A stretch of DNA of 64,000 nucleotides, taken from assembly GCF_039535785.1 (NCBI RefSeq), contig NZ_BAAAXV010000009.1, positions 2,046,001 through 2,110,000 of the forward strand, in the 5' to 3' direction. Position 1 is the stretch's first letter. Every line of letters starts with the position of its first letter. Both the position numbers and the translations under genes were made by a program. Below the pieces are notes generated by a model, which was given only the letters and a program-made list of their open reading frames with translations, did not search any database and was not told where the DNA came from. The DNA comes from Nonomuraea helvata. Lineage in GTDB: Bacteria > Actinomycetota > Actinomycetes > Streptosporangiales > Streptosporangiaceae. Shown here piece after piece: positions 41,595 through 51,800 of this stretch.

Positions 41595-43664
41595 TCAGCG
41601 GAGCGCGCGTACCTCGGGATAGGGGTGGTCGCCGGACAGGAGCGGTGAGGCGCGGTGCCGGAGCGCCTGGTCGGCGAACTGGACGACGTAGTCGTCCTGG
41701 ATCCGCAGCCCGCGCGCCCCGTCGATGGACTCAAGCGGAAATAGGGCGCGGAGCGGCGCCGCCAGGTAGATCACGGCGTAGTCGGTGAAGTTGAAGTGGC
41801 CGGTGCCGAGAATCTCGTAACGCCAGAACGGACCGGTGCTTGCAGCGACCAGGCGCCGGGTCACGTCGCGCATGGCCACGTTGTCAGCGTCGCTCGCCTG
41901 GCAGCTGCCGGTGACGCAGGAGTTGTCGCCGCCGAGGATCATGGCGGGCGCGCGGAGCCCGTCGCGGACGACGCTGCCGTACAGGGCTCCGTCCAGGTCG
42001 ACCGCACCCGCGCAGGACGGGTCGTCGTGGCAGGCCTGGAAGGCGGTGGCGCCGCCGAAGGAGTGCCCGATGTAGAGGGGGTGGCCGGTGTCCACGTGCC
42101 CGGCCAGGCGAGGGTCACGATCGAGTTCGGCGGCGCGGGCGACGACGAATCGGGCGTCAGCCGTCCAGACGTCCAGCACCCGGACGGAGAGCGCCACGTC
42201 GGAATCCTCGGGCTTGCCAGCCGGCGTGCTGGTCACGACGCGCCCGTGCATGACGCTGACGTTGGCGCTGTAGGTGGGCGTCAGGGCGGCCACCAGATAG
42301 CCGTGGCTGGCCAGGTCTTGGGCCAGGGTGCTGAAGACCGGGGCGTTGAGTCCCAGCCCCGGCATCAGGACGACCAGCGGGAAGCGGCCCGGCGCCACGT
42401 TCGCGTCGTCGACCGCCCGGGTGCGTACCGCGGCGAAGCTGCCTTCGCCGAGCCCGGGAAGCGGGGTCGGGATGTGCTGCCGCTCCCATGGGCCAGGGGT
42501 GTAGGGCGCGGACGGGCTGTCGGTGTCCCGCTGCGCGGGGTACCAGATCCACACCGACAGTTCGCGCGGGCCTGTTCGCGGAGCGAGGGGGTCGGTGCGG
42601 CTGGTGTCGGTCCATTCCCGGAACGTCCGCCCCACTCCGTACGCGCCGGTCGGCGCGGGTAGGTCCTGTGGCAGCACACGCCGTACGGTCACGGCGCCGA
42701 GGTACCCGACGATCAGGATGGCGAGCGACAGCGGCAGCGCGACCAAGATCCGGGAAATGCGGCGCCTGCGGGTTCTGAACGCCTGCGCCAGCAGGGTGAC
42801 CAGCGCGACGATGCCGGCCAGGACGGCGGTGAGCCGGCTGATGTCGCCCAGGGTGTCGAGCGGATAGTCGAGCAGGTAGCCGATCCCCTCTCGGAAGGCG
42901 ATGGTGACGGGGACGCTCACGGCCCCGCCGTACAGCCCCGCCACGACGACCGGCATGCGACGGGACGGCCGGGCCGGGTGCAGGAGGCCGAGGTGGGCGT
43001 TGAGCGGGACGAGCAGCGCGACCAACAGGCACGCGCCGACGATGACCCGGAAGGCGGCGGCCTGCAAAGGGTGCTGGCCCAGGCCGTCGCCGACCGCCTC
43101 GGCCAGCGCCAGCCAGCCCGACACGGCGGTCGCAAGCAGCACCGCCGCAAAGATCCGGTGCCTGCGCAGCCACTCGACCGGCCGGCGGGCCCAGCCGACC
43201 GGTACTCTCAGGCGCTCAGCCGCGGCCACGAGGTCCTCGACCCAGTCGGTGTCGTCCCTGGTCACGGGGCCTTCACGGCGCAGCGCCACCGTCACGGGCA
43301 CGGCCGACAGGGTCACGACCGCCAGTCCGGCGATCAGCAGGTACTGCTGCCATCCCCGCACGTCGGCGTGCGCCCCCGCGGCGACCGACCCCCAGCACGT
43401 CACCACGGTCGCCGCCACCGCTGCCAGCACCACCCGGACGCCCCGCAGCAGATTGCCGGAGCCGGGCCGTACCCGGACGCGGATGGCGATGGCCAGCGCC
43501 AGGGCGGGGACGAGGAGTTCGGTGCAGGAGATCACGACGTCATAGGGATCGTCCTGCCACGGGCTGAACGCGCGCACCGCGCGGAACTGGGTGGTCAGCA
43601 GGATGAACGCGGTGAAGGCCACGGCGGACGCCATGCACCACCGCAGGGCTCTGGAGAACGTCAC
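41595..43664 (-). CDS. Membrane protein fused to an alpha/beta hydrolase (PAF acetylhydrolase-like)
   Basis: 689 residues from GTG 43664. The first ~330 residues hold about nine membrane segments. The rest is an extracytoplasmic alpha/beta hydrolase: PLVVLMPGLGLNAPVF for the oxyanion region, nucleophile in LYIGHSFGGATAF, an acid probably in PAMILGGDNSCV, and His in ILGTGHFNFTDY. The hydrolase resembles platelet-activating-factor acetylhydrolase and dienelactone-like enzymes. A putative PadR operator lies 27 bases upstream, so it may be co-regulated with the two genes upstream. The substrate is unknown; a lipid or ester near the membrane is likely. Confidence 0.82.
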   Translation of the reverse strand: MTFSRALRWCMASAVAFTAFILLTTQFRAVRAFSPWQDDPYDVVISCTELLVPALALAIAIRVRVRPGSGNLLRGVRVVLAAVAATVVTCWGSVAAGAHADVRGWQQYLLIAGLAVVTLSAVPVTVALRREGPVTRDDTDWVEDLVAAAERLRVPVGWARRPVEWLRRHRIFAAVLLATAVSGWLALAEAVGDGLGQHPLQAAAFRVIVGACLLVALLVPLNAHLGLLHPARPSRRMPVVVAGLYGGAVSVPVTIAFREGIGYLLDYPLDTLGDISRLTAVLAGIVALVTLLAQAFRTRRRRISRILVALPLSLAILIVGYLGAVTVRRVLPQDLPAPTGAYGVGRTFREWTDTSRTDPLAPRTGPRELSVWIWYPAQRDTDSPSAPYTPGPWERQHIPTPLPGLGEGSFAAVRTRAVDDANVAPGRFPLVVLMPGLGLNAPVFSTLAQDLASHGYLVAALTPTYSANVSVMHGRVVTSTPAGKPEDSDVALSVRVLDVWTADARFVVARAAELDRDPRLAGHVDTGHPLYIGHSFGGATAFQACHDDPSCAGAVDLDGALYGSVVRDGLRAPAMILGGDNSCVTGSCQASDADNVAMRDVTRRLVAASTGPFWRYEILGTGHFNFTDYAVIYLAAPLRALFPLESIDGARGLRIQDDYVVQFADQALRHRASPLLSGDHPYPEVRALR

Positions 43665-43690
43665 GCCCGCACGCTAGTACGCGAGACGTT

Positions 43691-43707
43691 ATATCGTCAA
43701 ACGTAAT
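43691..43707. promoter_or_regulatory. Putative PadR operator, copy A
   Basis: ATATCGTCAAACGTAAT: a CGT-CAA-ACG dyad with AT-rich arms, just upstream of the hydrolase gene and overlapping the stop of the preceding gene. The nine-base core CGTCAAACG recurs upstream of the PadR gene (copy B at 44842). Confidence 0.6.
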
Positions 43708-44509
43708 AGCGATGGAGTGCCCGGGCGACGCTGAACATCGAGCACAGGGCCGCCACCCCGCCGACCGCGACGCCTGCCAGCGTCAGCAAGGTACGGCCGG
43801 CCATGGCGGCCGCGACGCCGTCCACCACCGCGACCGCGCCGAGCAGGACCGCCACCACCCCGGCCAGCAGCACGGGCCGCCGCATCACCACAGCCGGCGG
43901 CCGGGCATGCCGCAAGGTGACGACCGGCCCCACCGCGACCGCGAGCACCATCGCCCCGAAGCCGATCACCCACATCAGCACGCCCGCCAGAAAGCCCGCC
44001 GAGAGCCGGTGCGGCTGCGCGAGCAGCAACGCGCCCGCGACCTCGACGCCCACCAGGAGCGCGCCCGGCAACAGCGGCGCCAGCAGGCGGCGGTCGCGCG
44101 CGGGCAGCAGCACCCGCAGCGCGAGCAGCGCCGCGCCGGTCGCCGCCACGACGCAGCTAGCCACCGCCAGCCACCCGGCCAGCCCCACCAGCGTGCGCAC
44201 CTGCTGCGGCGTCCCCGGCGACGGCGGATCCAGCAGCAGCCGATCGAGCGCCGGCGCCGACCAGATCCCCACCGACCAGGCCACCCATGTGGTGGCCAGC
44301 GTCGCCTGCAGACGCCGGCGGGCGCGCGCCTCCCCATCACCCGCCAGTGCCGGACGCAGCCACGCCCGCGCGGCGCCCAGCACGAGGTCCATCACCACGC
44401 GGGAGCCGCCGCCCACCTCCTCGACCAGCGCCGCGAGCTCCTCCCCATAGCGCTCGCGAAACCACGGCGGATAGCAGGCCAGCACAGCGCGGGCCGCCAG
44501 AGCGCTCAT
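43697..44509 (-). CDS. Membrane protein of unknown function downstream of PadR
   Basis: 270 residues. A short cytoplasmic start (ARAVLACYPPWFRERYGEEL AALVEEV) of the kind seen in PadR-coupled membrane proteins is followed by six or so hydrophobic segments. The ATG overlaps the PadR stop (ATGA), so the two are translationally coupled. Such pairs are widespread in actinobacteria; the membrane protein is often assumed to be the PadR-regulated partner. No catalytic motif is seen. Confidence 0.8.
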   Translation of the reverse strand: MSALAARAVLACYPPWFRERYGEELAALVEEVGGGSRVVMDLVLGAARAWLRPALAGDGEARARRRLQATLATTWVAWSVGIWSAPALDRLLLDPPSPGTPQQVRTLVGLAGWLAVASCVVAATGAALLALRVLLPARDRRLLAPLLPGALLVGVEVAGALLLAQPHRLSAGFLAGVLMWVIGFGAMVLAVAVGPVVTLRHARPPAVVMRRPVLLAGVVAVLLGAVAVVDGVAAAMAGRTLLTLAGVAVGGVAALCSMFSVARALHRYYV

Positions 44510-44832
44510 CGGACCGCGCCCATGGACAGCCGGCTCAGCCCGACGGTGGCGAAGCGCGACATCTCGGCCAGACGTTCGGCCAGCGCCGCAGCTCCCGCCG
44601 CGGTGATCCGGTACGGCCGGCGCCGCTCCTCCCCCGGCAGCCCCTCGACCAGGCCCTGAGCCTCGAGCCTGGACAGCGCGGCGTACAGGGTTCCCGGGCC
44701 GAGCGTGATGCCCGCCTGCTCCTGGACATCCTTGATGATCGCGTATCCGTGTTTGGGCCCCTCGGCGAGGCTGCCCAGGATCAGCAGCGGCGGATTACCC
44801 CAGCCCAACGGATCGGCACGACGCGCCACCAC
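44506..44832 (-). CDS. PadR-family transcriptional regulator
   Basis: 108 residues, the typical length of subfamily-2 PadR proteins. The winged helix shows LLILGSLAEGPKHGYAI, LGPGTLYAALSRLEAQGLVE and RRRPYRITAAGAAAL. The start is one of two adjacent GTG codons at 44832 and 44829. It is likely a repressor acting on its own operon and, through operator copy A, on the hydrolase gene. Confidence 0.92.
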   Translation of the reverse strand: MVARRADPLGWGNPPLLILGSLAEGPKHGYAIIKDVQEQAGITLGPGTLYAALSRLEAQGLVEGLPGEERRRPYRITAAGAAALAERLAEMSRFATVGLSRLSMGAVR

Positions 44833-44841
44833 GCCCCCCGT

Positions 44842-44858
44842 AATACGTCAAACGATAG
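44842..44858. promoter_or_regulatory. Putative PadR operator, copy B
   Basis: AATACGTCAAACGATAG, ten bases upstream of the PadR start, shares CGTCAAACG and AT-rich arms with copy A. Its position over the presumed promoter suits autorepression. Confidence 0.6.
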
Positions 44859-45035
44859 TCTGTGAAGCAATCCTACTGTGGCGCGCCTGGCGGGAATCCC
44901 GCGAAAGGCGTGCCCAGGAACCTGGTCCCGGAGCCGCAGCCAGGCGCAAAACCTGTGCTGAGCGCTGATGTGGCTCACGTACGGCAAGCCGCCCCGATCA
45001 CCGTCGGCGGTGGCGACCTGGGCGTGTGGCTAATG

Positions 45036-45475
45036 TCATGCGCCTGAAATTCGTCGGCAATATTTGGAGAGGGATTCGAGGATCTCTTCGGCGGTCTTGG
45101 TCCAGACGAACGGCTTCGGGTCGTCGTTCCACTGATCCATCCAGTCGCGGATGTCCTTCTCCAGTGCTTGGACGCTCTTGTGGACTCCGCGGCGGATCAA
45201 CTGGTCGGTCAGGTAGCCGAACCACCACTCAACCTGGGTTATCGACGAAGAACCGGTCGGGGTGAAGTGCATGTGGAAGCGAGGGTGGCGGGCCAGCCAG
45301 GCTTTGATCGCCGGGGTCTTGTGGGTGCCGTAGTTGTCACAGATCAGGTGGACGTCCAGCTCGGCCGGGACCGTCTGGTCGATCGTGGCCAGGAACTTCT
45401 TGAACTCGGCGGCGCGGTGCTGGCGGTGCAACTCGCCGATGACGCTGCCATGGGCGATGTTGAAGGCGGGAACAT
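45036..45475 (-). pseudogene. IS630-family transposase, C-terminal part
   Basis: The frame covers the last ~145 residues of an IS630-type transposase: PAFNIAHGSVIGELHRQHRA, the catalytic D in HLICDNYGTHKTPAI, FTPTGSSSITQVEWWFGYLT, and a normal end. The first half, including the HTH and first catalytic Asp, is missing. The break is at about 45475, where a serine recombinase fragment begins on the other strand, so one element was cut by the other. Confidence 0.85.
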
Positions 45476-45934
45476 GGCGAGGCTCCCCATGACCTGGCCG
45501 CCGCAGCCGCTCACGAACGCATCGCCGAGTGCGACCGCAAACTGGCCCAGCATCGCGCGGCCCTGGAGGCGGGCGCCGACCCGGCTCTCATCACCCAATG
45601 GATGGCCGAGACGCAGGCTCAACGTGTAGCGGCTCAAGTGCAACTGCGTCAGACCGGCGGCAAACGCCGCATGACAGGAGAGGAGATCGAAAACATGGTG
45701 AATGCTCTCGGGAACCTTGTGCAGGTCCTCTTCGAGGCCGACCCGAACGACAAGGCGGAGATCTACACGCAACTGGGTTTGCGGCTGACCTACCAGCCCC
45801 AGAAACACCTAGTGGAGGCTCAGCTTCAGCCGAACCTCCACATGTGCAAAAGGTACGTGTCCGAGGGGGGACTCGAACCAAATCACTATGCCCGGATCGC
45901 CGCGGCCGACCTTCTCCTGGGTGAGGAGGCCTGA
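45470..45934 (+). pseudogene. Serine recombinase, C-terminal fragment
   Basis: The open frame matches the C-terminal coiled coil and tail of a large serine recombinase: AAHERIAECDRKLAQHRAAL, EAGADPALITQWMAETQAQR, RRMTGEEIENMVNALGNLV and DKAEIYTQLGLRLTYQP. The catalytic and zinc-ribbon domains are missing at the IS630 junction. The last codons (YVSEGGLEP) read through a tRNA-3'-end-like sequence that is repeated at 56556, a common feature of integrases whose gene abuts the attachment site. It is different from the intact recombinase at 55026. Confidence 0.8.
45854..45873. repeat. Direct repeat, left copy (candidate attachment site)
   Basis: TACGTGTCCGAGGGGGGACT is identical to 56556-56575, and the match continues for four bases after one mismatch. 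In reverse complement it reads like the T-arm and acceptor end of a tRNA (GTTCGAGTCCCCCCTCGGAC), but no tRNA body is attached. The pair encloses the Wadjet, toxin-antitoxin and recombinase genes. Confidence 0.65.
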
Positions 45935-45940
45935 GCAGCG

Positions 45941-46621
45941 ATGGAGCCGAACATGCGAGCCGTGCGCCGCATTCGGCGCACGACGATCACGGGGGTTCTC
46001 CTTCTCGCGGGCATCGCGGCGGTCGTGTCGTTCCGCCATATGAACGAGCTCTGTCTCCGCCACGGTGAGGATCGCTTGGCAGCGGTGCTTATCCCGCTCG
46101 CGGTGGACGGCGCGATTGTCGTGGCCTCGATGTCCATCCTCCTGGCCAGCCGGTACGGTTCGCGAGGCGATTTCCTGGCGTGGACCATGTTGACCGTCGG
46201 TAGCCTGGCCAGCCTCGGAGCGAACACCGCAGTGGCCGAGCCGAGCCTGATCGGGCGCGTTATCGCGGCTTGGCCAAGCGCCGCCTTGATCGGTAGCTAC
46301 GAGCTGTTGATGTCCCAGATTCGCCGAGCTTCTGCCAAGGGGCCCAACGTCGCGCAGGTCGATGTAATCGGGACCGAGGAACCGGTCAGTGACGATGATC
46401 ATAGTCCCCCGGAGTCGGCAGATTCTCATGAGCGTGAGACGGGAGATCTACGTCGAACGGCATGGCAATGGGCGGTGGCGAATCGCCTTCCTGATGGGGC
46501 GCTCCCGTCGGGTCGGATCATTGCTGAGCAGTTCGCGCGGAGTGCGCGGTGGGGGCGCTGGATCAAGCGAATAGGCCTTGAGGGAAAACTGGGAGAGCGT
46601 GATCGCTCTACTGCCACATAA
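45941..46621 (+). CDS. DUF2637-type membrane protein, left copy
   Basis: 226 residues, seven bases after the recombinase fragment. Four membrane segments (about 15-130) contain the pattern LAAVLIPLAVDGAIVVASMS and PSAALIGSYELLMSQI, the DUF2637 layout found in actinobacterial conjugative elements. The C-terminus has a short HTH-like end (ALPSGRIIAEQFARSARWGR). The gene at 57000 has the same architecture but is clearly diverged. Its job in transfer is not established. Confidence 0.75.
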   Translation: MEPNMRAVRRIRRTTITGVLLLAGIAAVVSFRHMNELCLRHGEDRLAAVLIPLAVDGAIVVASMSILLASRYGSRGDFLAWTMLTVGSLASLGANTAVAEPSLIGRVIAAWPSAALIGSYELLMSQIRRASAKGPNVAQVDVIGTEEPVSDDDHSPPESADSHERETGDLRRTAWQWAVANRLPDGALPSGRIIAEQFARSARWGRWIKRIGLEGKLGERDRSTAT

Positions 46622-46873
46622 ATGATCGAGGTGCAGCAGCTCTGCGTCACCGAACTTGGCGAGGGTGTCGGCGGAGATCTGGGTGTCCTTGCTGGGGCCG
46701 TCCGCCGACCGACTTGTGGGCGGACTGGTCCTCCGGCGTAGCGGCGAGGCCGGATCTCCGCGTGCTCATTCGGCTCGCCAGCGCCACTCGTAACTCCGAA
46801 TCGATGGGCTTCGGCGGATCTGCCTGACGTTGTCGGTCTTCGTGCCTAACATGTGCGCGGGGATGGTGAGGGG

Positions 46874-48319
46874 ATGGAGTTCGAAGAGATCAGTGCGCTG
46901 CGACGGCGGAGTGTCGCATGGCGGTTGCTGCGTGCTGATCACGCGCCCCTGGTGTTGGGCTTCCTCGGGCGGGTGTTCGTTGATGAGAACGCGCGGTCCG
47001 TTTCGGCAGCGGATTTGGCGGGTCGGCTGGACGATGAGCTGTACGCGCTGAACGAGCGGCTGGGTGAGGGGACCTTCCCGAAGACGGCCAAAGCGTACCT
47101 CGATGACTGGGCTGATCCTCGGGCCGGATATCTGCGCAAGTATTACCCGGAAGGGTCGGACGAGCCGTACTACGACGCGACACCGGCGGTGGAGAAGGCG
47201 CTGGCGTGGCTGCGGTCGCTGACGGATCGGTCGTTCGTCGGCACCGAGTCACGGTTGAACACGATCTTTGATTTGCTGCGGCAGATGGTATTCGGGGCCG
47301 AGGCTGATCCGGAGGCCCGCCTGGAGGAGCTGAGGCGGCGGCGTCGGCAGATCGATGAGGAGATGGCGCGGGTGGCAGCCGGGGACTTCGAGCCGCTGGG
47401 GCCTACCGCGCAGCGTGAGCGTTATCAGCAGTTCACGAGTACGGCGCGGGAACTGTTGGCGGATTTCCGGGAGGTGGAGGCGAACTTCCGGACGCTCGAC
47501 CGGCGCTTGCGGGAGAAGATCTCCACCTGGGAGGGGTCCAAGGGCGCGCTGTTGGACGACATTCTCGGGAGCCGGGAGAGCATCGCCGACACCGACCAGG
47601 GCAGGAGCTTCCAGGCGTTCTATGACTTCCTGCTGTCGAGTACCCGCCAGGAAGAGCTGGCGGGGTTGCTGGAGCAGGTGCAGGCGCTGGAAGAGATTAC
47701 CGAGCCGGATCCGCGGATGCGGTACGTACACCATGACTGGCTGGACGCCGGTGAACGTACTCAGGCGACCGTGCGGCAACTGTCGGAGCAACTGCGGCGC
47801 TTCCTGGACGACCAGGTGTGGGCGGAGAACCGGCGAGTGGTGGAGATCGTCCGGAGCATCGAGAAGCATGCGCTGACCGTGCGGGCGTACGCGGACCTGC
47901 CGGTGACCACGGAACTGGAGGGATCTGCTCCGGAGCTCGGGTTGCCGATGGAGCGGCCTTTGTACGCGCCGCGGGTGCGGCGGCCGATCAACAGCGCGTC
48001 GATCGAGGCGGGCAGGCAGGAGTTCGAGGCCGATGCGCTGTTCGAGCAGTTCTACGTCGACCGGGCGGAACTGGCGGCCGGTGTACGTCGGGCGCTGCAG
48101 GGACGCGCGCAGATAGCGCTGGCCGACCTGGTACGTGAGCGACCGTTGACGCATGGACTGGCCGAACTGGTGAGTTACCTGGCACTCAGCGACGACACGT
48201 TCTGTGTGGTGTTCGATGAGGGGCGCGTCGACGAGGTGGACTGGATCGATGAGGAGGGGACCGAACGGCGGGCGAAGCTGCCGCGGGTCACCTTCGCCCG
48301 TACGGAGGTGAGCCCGTGA
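46874..48319 (+). CDS. jetA: Wadjet defence protein JetA (DUF3375)
   Basis: 481 residues from ATG 46874 (MEFEEISALRRRSVAWRLLR), with GGTGAGGGG before it. Almost all helix, with the DUF3375 start DHAPLVLGFLGRVFVDEN and the conserved region YYDATPAVEKALAWLRSLTD, RSFVGTESRLNTIFDLLRQM. JetA is the kleisin-like subunit of the SMC-type Wadjet complex. Wadjet recognises and cleaves small circular DNA such as plasmids. It is the first gene of four with overlapping junctions in the order jetA-B-C-D. Confidence 0.95.
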   Translation: MEFEEISALRRRSVAWRLLRADHAPLVLGFLGRVFVDENARSVSAADLAGRLDDELYALNERLGEGTFPKTAKAYLDDWADPRAGYLRKYYPEGSDEPYYDATPAVEKALAWLRSLTDRSFVGTESRLNTIFDLLRQMVFGAEADPEARLEELRRRRRQIDEEMARVAAGDFEPLGPTAQRERYQQFTSTARELLADFREVEANFRTLDRRLREKISTWEGSKGALLDDILGSRESIADTDQGRSFQAFYDFLLSSTRQEELAGLLEQVQALEEITEPDPRMRYVHHDWLDAGERTQATVRQLSEQLRRFLDDQVWAENRRVVEIVRSIEKHALTVRAYADLPVTTELEGSAPELGLPMERPLYAPRVRRPINSASIEAGRQEFEADALFEQFYVDRAELAAGVRRALQGRAQIALADLVRERPLTHGLAELVSYLALSDDTFCVVFDEGRVDEVDWIDEEGTERRAKLPRVTFARTEVSP

Positions 48320-48897
48320 GCGCGGAGTTGTCGCTGGCGGTCACTCAGGTGATGAAGGGAGTGGTGTACCGCGACACCCATGAGAAGGCGTGGCGGTATC
48401 TGCTCGATCTGCAGGCTCAGGTCCGCGACCACGTGGCAGTGCTCGGGCTGTTGCTGGTGATCGATGAGGCCGAAGGATACGCGTTCTTGCGCTCGCGGCC
48501 CGAGCAGGAGGGAGAGGAAGGACCGCCTCGGCTGATTCCGCGCCGGTCGTTGTCGTTCCACGTCAGTCTTCTCCTGGCGCTGCTGCGCAAAAGGCTGGCC
48601 GAGTTCGACGCGCGCGGCGGCGATATCCGGCTCATGCTGACCAGGGATCAGATCGTGGAGATGCTGGCGATCTTCCTGCCGGAGGGAAGCAACGAGGCGC
48701 GGCTGGTCAATCAGGTCGACGCCCACATCAACAAGGTGGTCGAGCTGGGCTTTCTTCGGCGGGTCACCGGTCAGGACAACCTGTTCGAGGTACGGCGGAT
48801 CCTCAAGGCGTTCGTGGACGGTCAGTGGCTGGCCGGGTTCGAGCAGGGCCTGGCCACGTACGCGGTTCAGCTGTCGGGGACGGAGGAGAAGCCGTGA
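48316..48897 (+). CDS. jetB: Wadjet defence protein JetB (DUF4194)
   Basis: 193 residues from a GTG overlapping the jetA stop. The DUF4194 pattern is clear: YRDTHEKAWRYLLDLQAQVR, LSFHVSLLLALLRKRLAEFD, and VDAHINKVVELGFLRRV. JetB is the kite (winged-helix) subunit, homologous to MukE, that joins JetA to JetC. Confidence 0.95.
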   Translation: MSAELSLAVTQVMKGVVYRDTHEKAWRYLLDLQAQVRDHVAVLGLLLVIDEAEGYAFLRSRPEQEGEEGPPRLIPRRSLSFHVSLLLALLRKRLAEFDARGGDIRLMLTRDQIVEMLAIFLPEGSNEARLVNQVDAHINKVVELGFLRRVTGQDNLFEVRRILKAFVDGQWLAGFEQGLATYAVQLSGTEEKP

Positions 48898-51800
48898 CGG
48901 AGGCACTGTTCAGCTCGGTCGAGCTCAGCGGCGACGAGGAGAAGAGCCTGGCGGGGTACCGGCTGAGCCGGCTGGAGCTCTACAACTGGGGTACCTTCCA
49001 TGACAAGGTGTGGACCTTCCGGATCGACGGGCGTAATGGTCTGCTCACCGGTGACATCGGCTCGGGCAAGTCGACGATCGTGGACGCGGTGACCACGCTG
49101 CTGCTGCCGGCACAGCGCATCGCCTACAACAAGGCCGCTGGTGCGGAGACCAGAGAACGCAGCCTGCGTTCGTACGTCCTGGGTTTTCACAAGTCACAGC
49201 GCAACGAAGAGACCGGTACCTCTCAGCCGGTGGCACTGCGCGGTGCGGACTCGTTCTCAGTGATCGTCGGCGTGTTCGCCAACGAGGGGTACGAGGCGAC
49301 CGTGAGCCTGGCGCAGGTGTTCTGGATGAAGGACGCCAACCAGCCGGAGCGGTTCTACGCGATCGTCGATCGTGACCTTTCGGTGGCCGCCGACTTCGCG
49401 GACTTCGGCACCGACATCGCCGCATTAAAGCGGCGGCTGCGTGGAGTCGGAGCCCGTACGTACGACGCCTTTCCCGAATACGGCCGGGACTTCCGGCGCC
49501 GGTTGGGGATCGAGTCGGAGCAGGCCATGGAGCTGTTCCACCAGACGGTGTCCATGAAGTCTGTCAGTGACTTGAACGAGTTCGTCCGCGACCACATGCT
49601 GGAGCCGTTCGAGGCCGCCGTCTGGACGGCCAAGCTGATCGCCCACTTCGACGATCTGACCCGCGCGCATGATGCGGTGAAGCGGGCGGAGGAGCAGCTG
49701 GCGGCACTGACGCCGCTGCTGGCCGAATGCGAACGCTATGAGGCCCTGCGGACGGAAGTTCGTGGGATGGAGGGACAGCGGGTGGCGCTGCGGTACTTCT
49801 TCGCCGACCGGAAGGCCCGGCTGCTACGGCAGCGGATCGATCAGCTCGGTGAAAGGCTGAGCGACCGGCAACGCGAAAAACAGGAACTCGCTGACCGGAT
49901 CAGAGGCCTCAAACGGCGACTGGACAGCCTCGTAGCCGAACGAGACGGCAAGGGCGGAGCGCGGATCGGTGAGCTGGAGAAGCTGATCGACGAGGCCGAG
50001 CGAAACCGGGACGACCGGGCCGGCCGGGCCAGAGTGTTCGCCGACCGGCTAATCCGTGTCGGCCTGGCGCCCGTGGAGACCACGCAGCAGTTCGCCGCAC
50101 GGCTCCGGGAGATCACCGTCATGGCGGAGGCCACCGAGAAGAAGCGCGCAGAGCTCCAGACAAGTCTGGAAGAGCTGGGGCTGAAACGGCGGCGGCTCGC
50201 GGAGCGGGCGGAAGAGCTCGGCAAGGAGATCCTCAGCCTGCGCAGTCGCAAGAACAATTTGCCCAGGAAAAGCTTGGAGCTGCGGGCCTGGCTGTGCCGG
50301 GAACTCGACGTACGGGAGAGCGACCTACCGTTCGCCGGGGAGCTGATTCGGGTCCGACCGGAAGAAGACCGGTGGGAAGGCGCCGCTGAACGATTGCTGC
50401 GCCCCTTCGCGCTGTCGATGCTGGTCGCTGAAGACCTGTACACCGAGGTTTCGGACTGGATCAACGAGCACCATCTCGGAACCCGGATCGTCTACTACCG
50501 GGTCCCGGCCGCCCTCCCGGCCTGGAGCCCGGACAGCCGGGAGAACGGTCCGGCGCTGGCGGCCAAACTCGAGATCAAGGACAGTGAGTTCTATCCGTGG
50601 CTGGAGCGGGAGCTGGCGGTGCGGGCCGGCCACCTGTGCGCCGAGACGATGACCGAATTCCGCCGCGCCGCATACGCGGTCACCACTGCCGGTCAGATCA
50701 AGGGCGGCCGCGGCCGGCACGAGAAGAACGACACCACACGCATCGACGACCGCAGCCAGTACGTGCTGGGCTGGACCAACGAACAGAAGATCGACGCTCT
50801 GCTCCGACAGGCGGCCACCGTCCAGGAACAGCAGAACACCCTGAGCACCCGGCACGGCCTGCTGCAAGGTGAACACGACACCTGCCTGGATCACATGAAG
50901 GTCTTGGCTCAGCTTGCCGAGACCATCGACTTCAGCGAGCTGGACTGGCACAGCCAGGTCAACCTGGTCGAGGACCTAGCCGCAGAACTGGCCAAGCTCC
51001 GGCAGGCCTCCAGCGAGCTCGAACGCCTCACCAGCGAGATCGATGCCGTCAACGGCGATCTGGAACAGGCCCAGCTCGATCAGGAAGCCTGCCTGAAGAA
51101 CATCGGCGGCCTGGAGAGCCAGCTGAAGACAGCAACCGAAGAAGTCGGCAAGTCCGTAAGGATCCTCGCCGAACCGGCCGCTGCCGGGGCCGTGACACAT
51201 TACGGCGACCTGGAAAAAGCATTCCCCGGCACCGGTGATCCGGCGGACTGTGACCCGGCCCAGGCCGAGGCAGGTGCCGGCCTGAGTGAGAAGATCGACC
51301 GCCGGCTCAAGTCACAGAACAGCCTTGCGGGCAAAATCGCCACCCAGATGGCGTCCTTCCGCGGCAAATACCCGAACGAGACCACCGACTTCGACGACTC
51401 GGTTCACTCAGCGCCTGGTTACCGAGAACTGCACGACCGGCTCGTCGGTGACGATCTGCCCCGGTTCCGCGAACAGTTCAAGACCTACCTCAACACCAAC
51501 ACCATCAACGACATCGCTGGGTTCAGCTCCAAGCTCAGCCAGCAGGCCGACCTGATCCGCCAGCGGGTCGGTGTCATCAACGACTCGCTGCTCGCCGTCG
51601 AGTACAACCCCGGTCGCTACATCCGCCTGCAGGCCGAGCCAAGCCCCAACACCGACGTACGTGACTTCCAGGCCCAGCTGCGGGAATGCACCGCCGGGAC
51701 GCTGTCGGGCAACGCCTCCGACCAGTACTCGGAAGAAAAGTTCCTCCAGGTCAGTCGGCTCATCGAACGGTTCCGTGGTCGCGACGGCCTGACCAGCGAG

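Noticed and set aside
46622..46873. Possible gene remnant on the minus strand before jetA
   Set aside because: A short stretch (SKDTQISADTLAKFGDAELL) looks protein-like, but nothing around it supports a gene and the family is not recognised.
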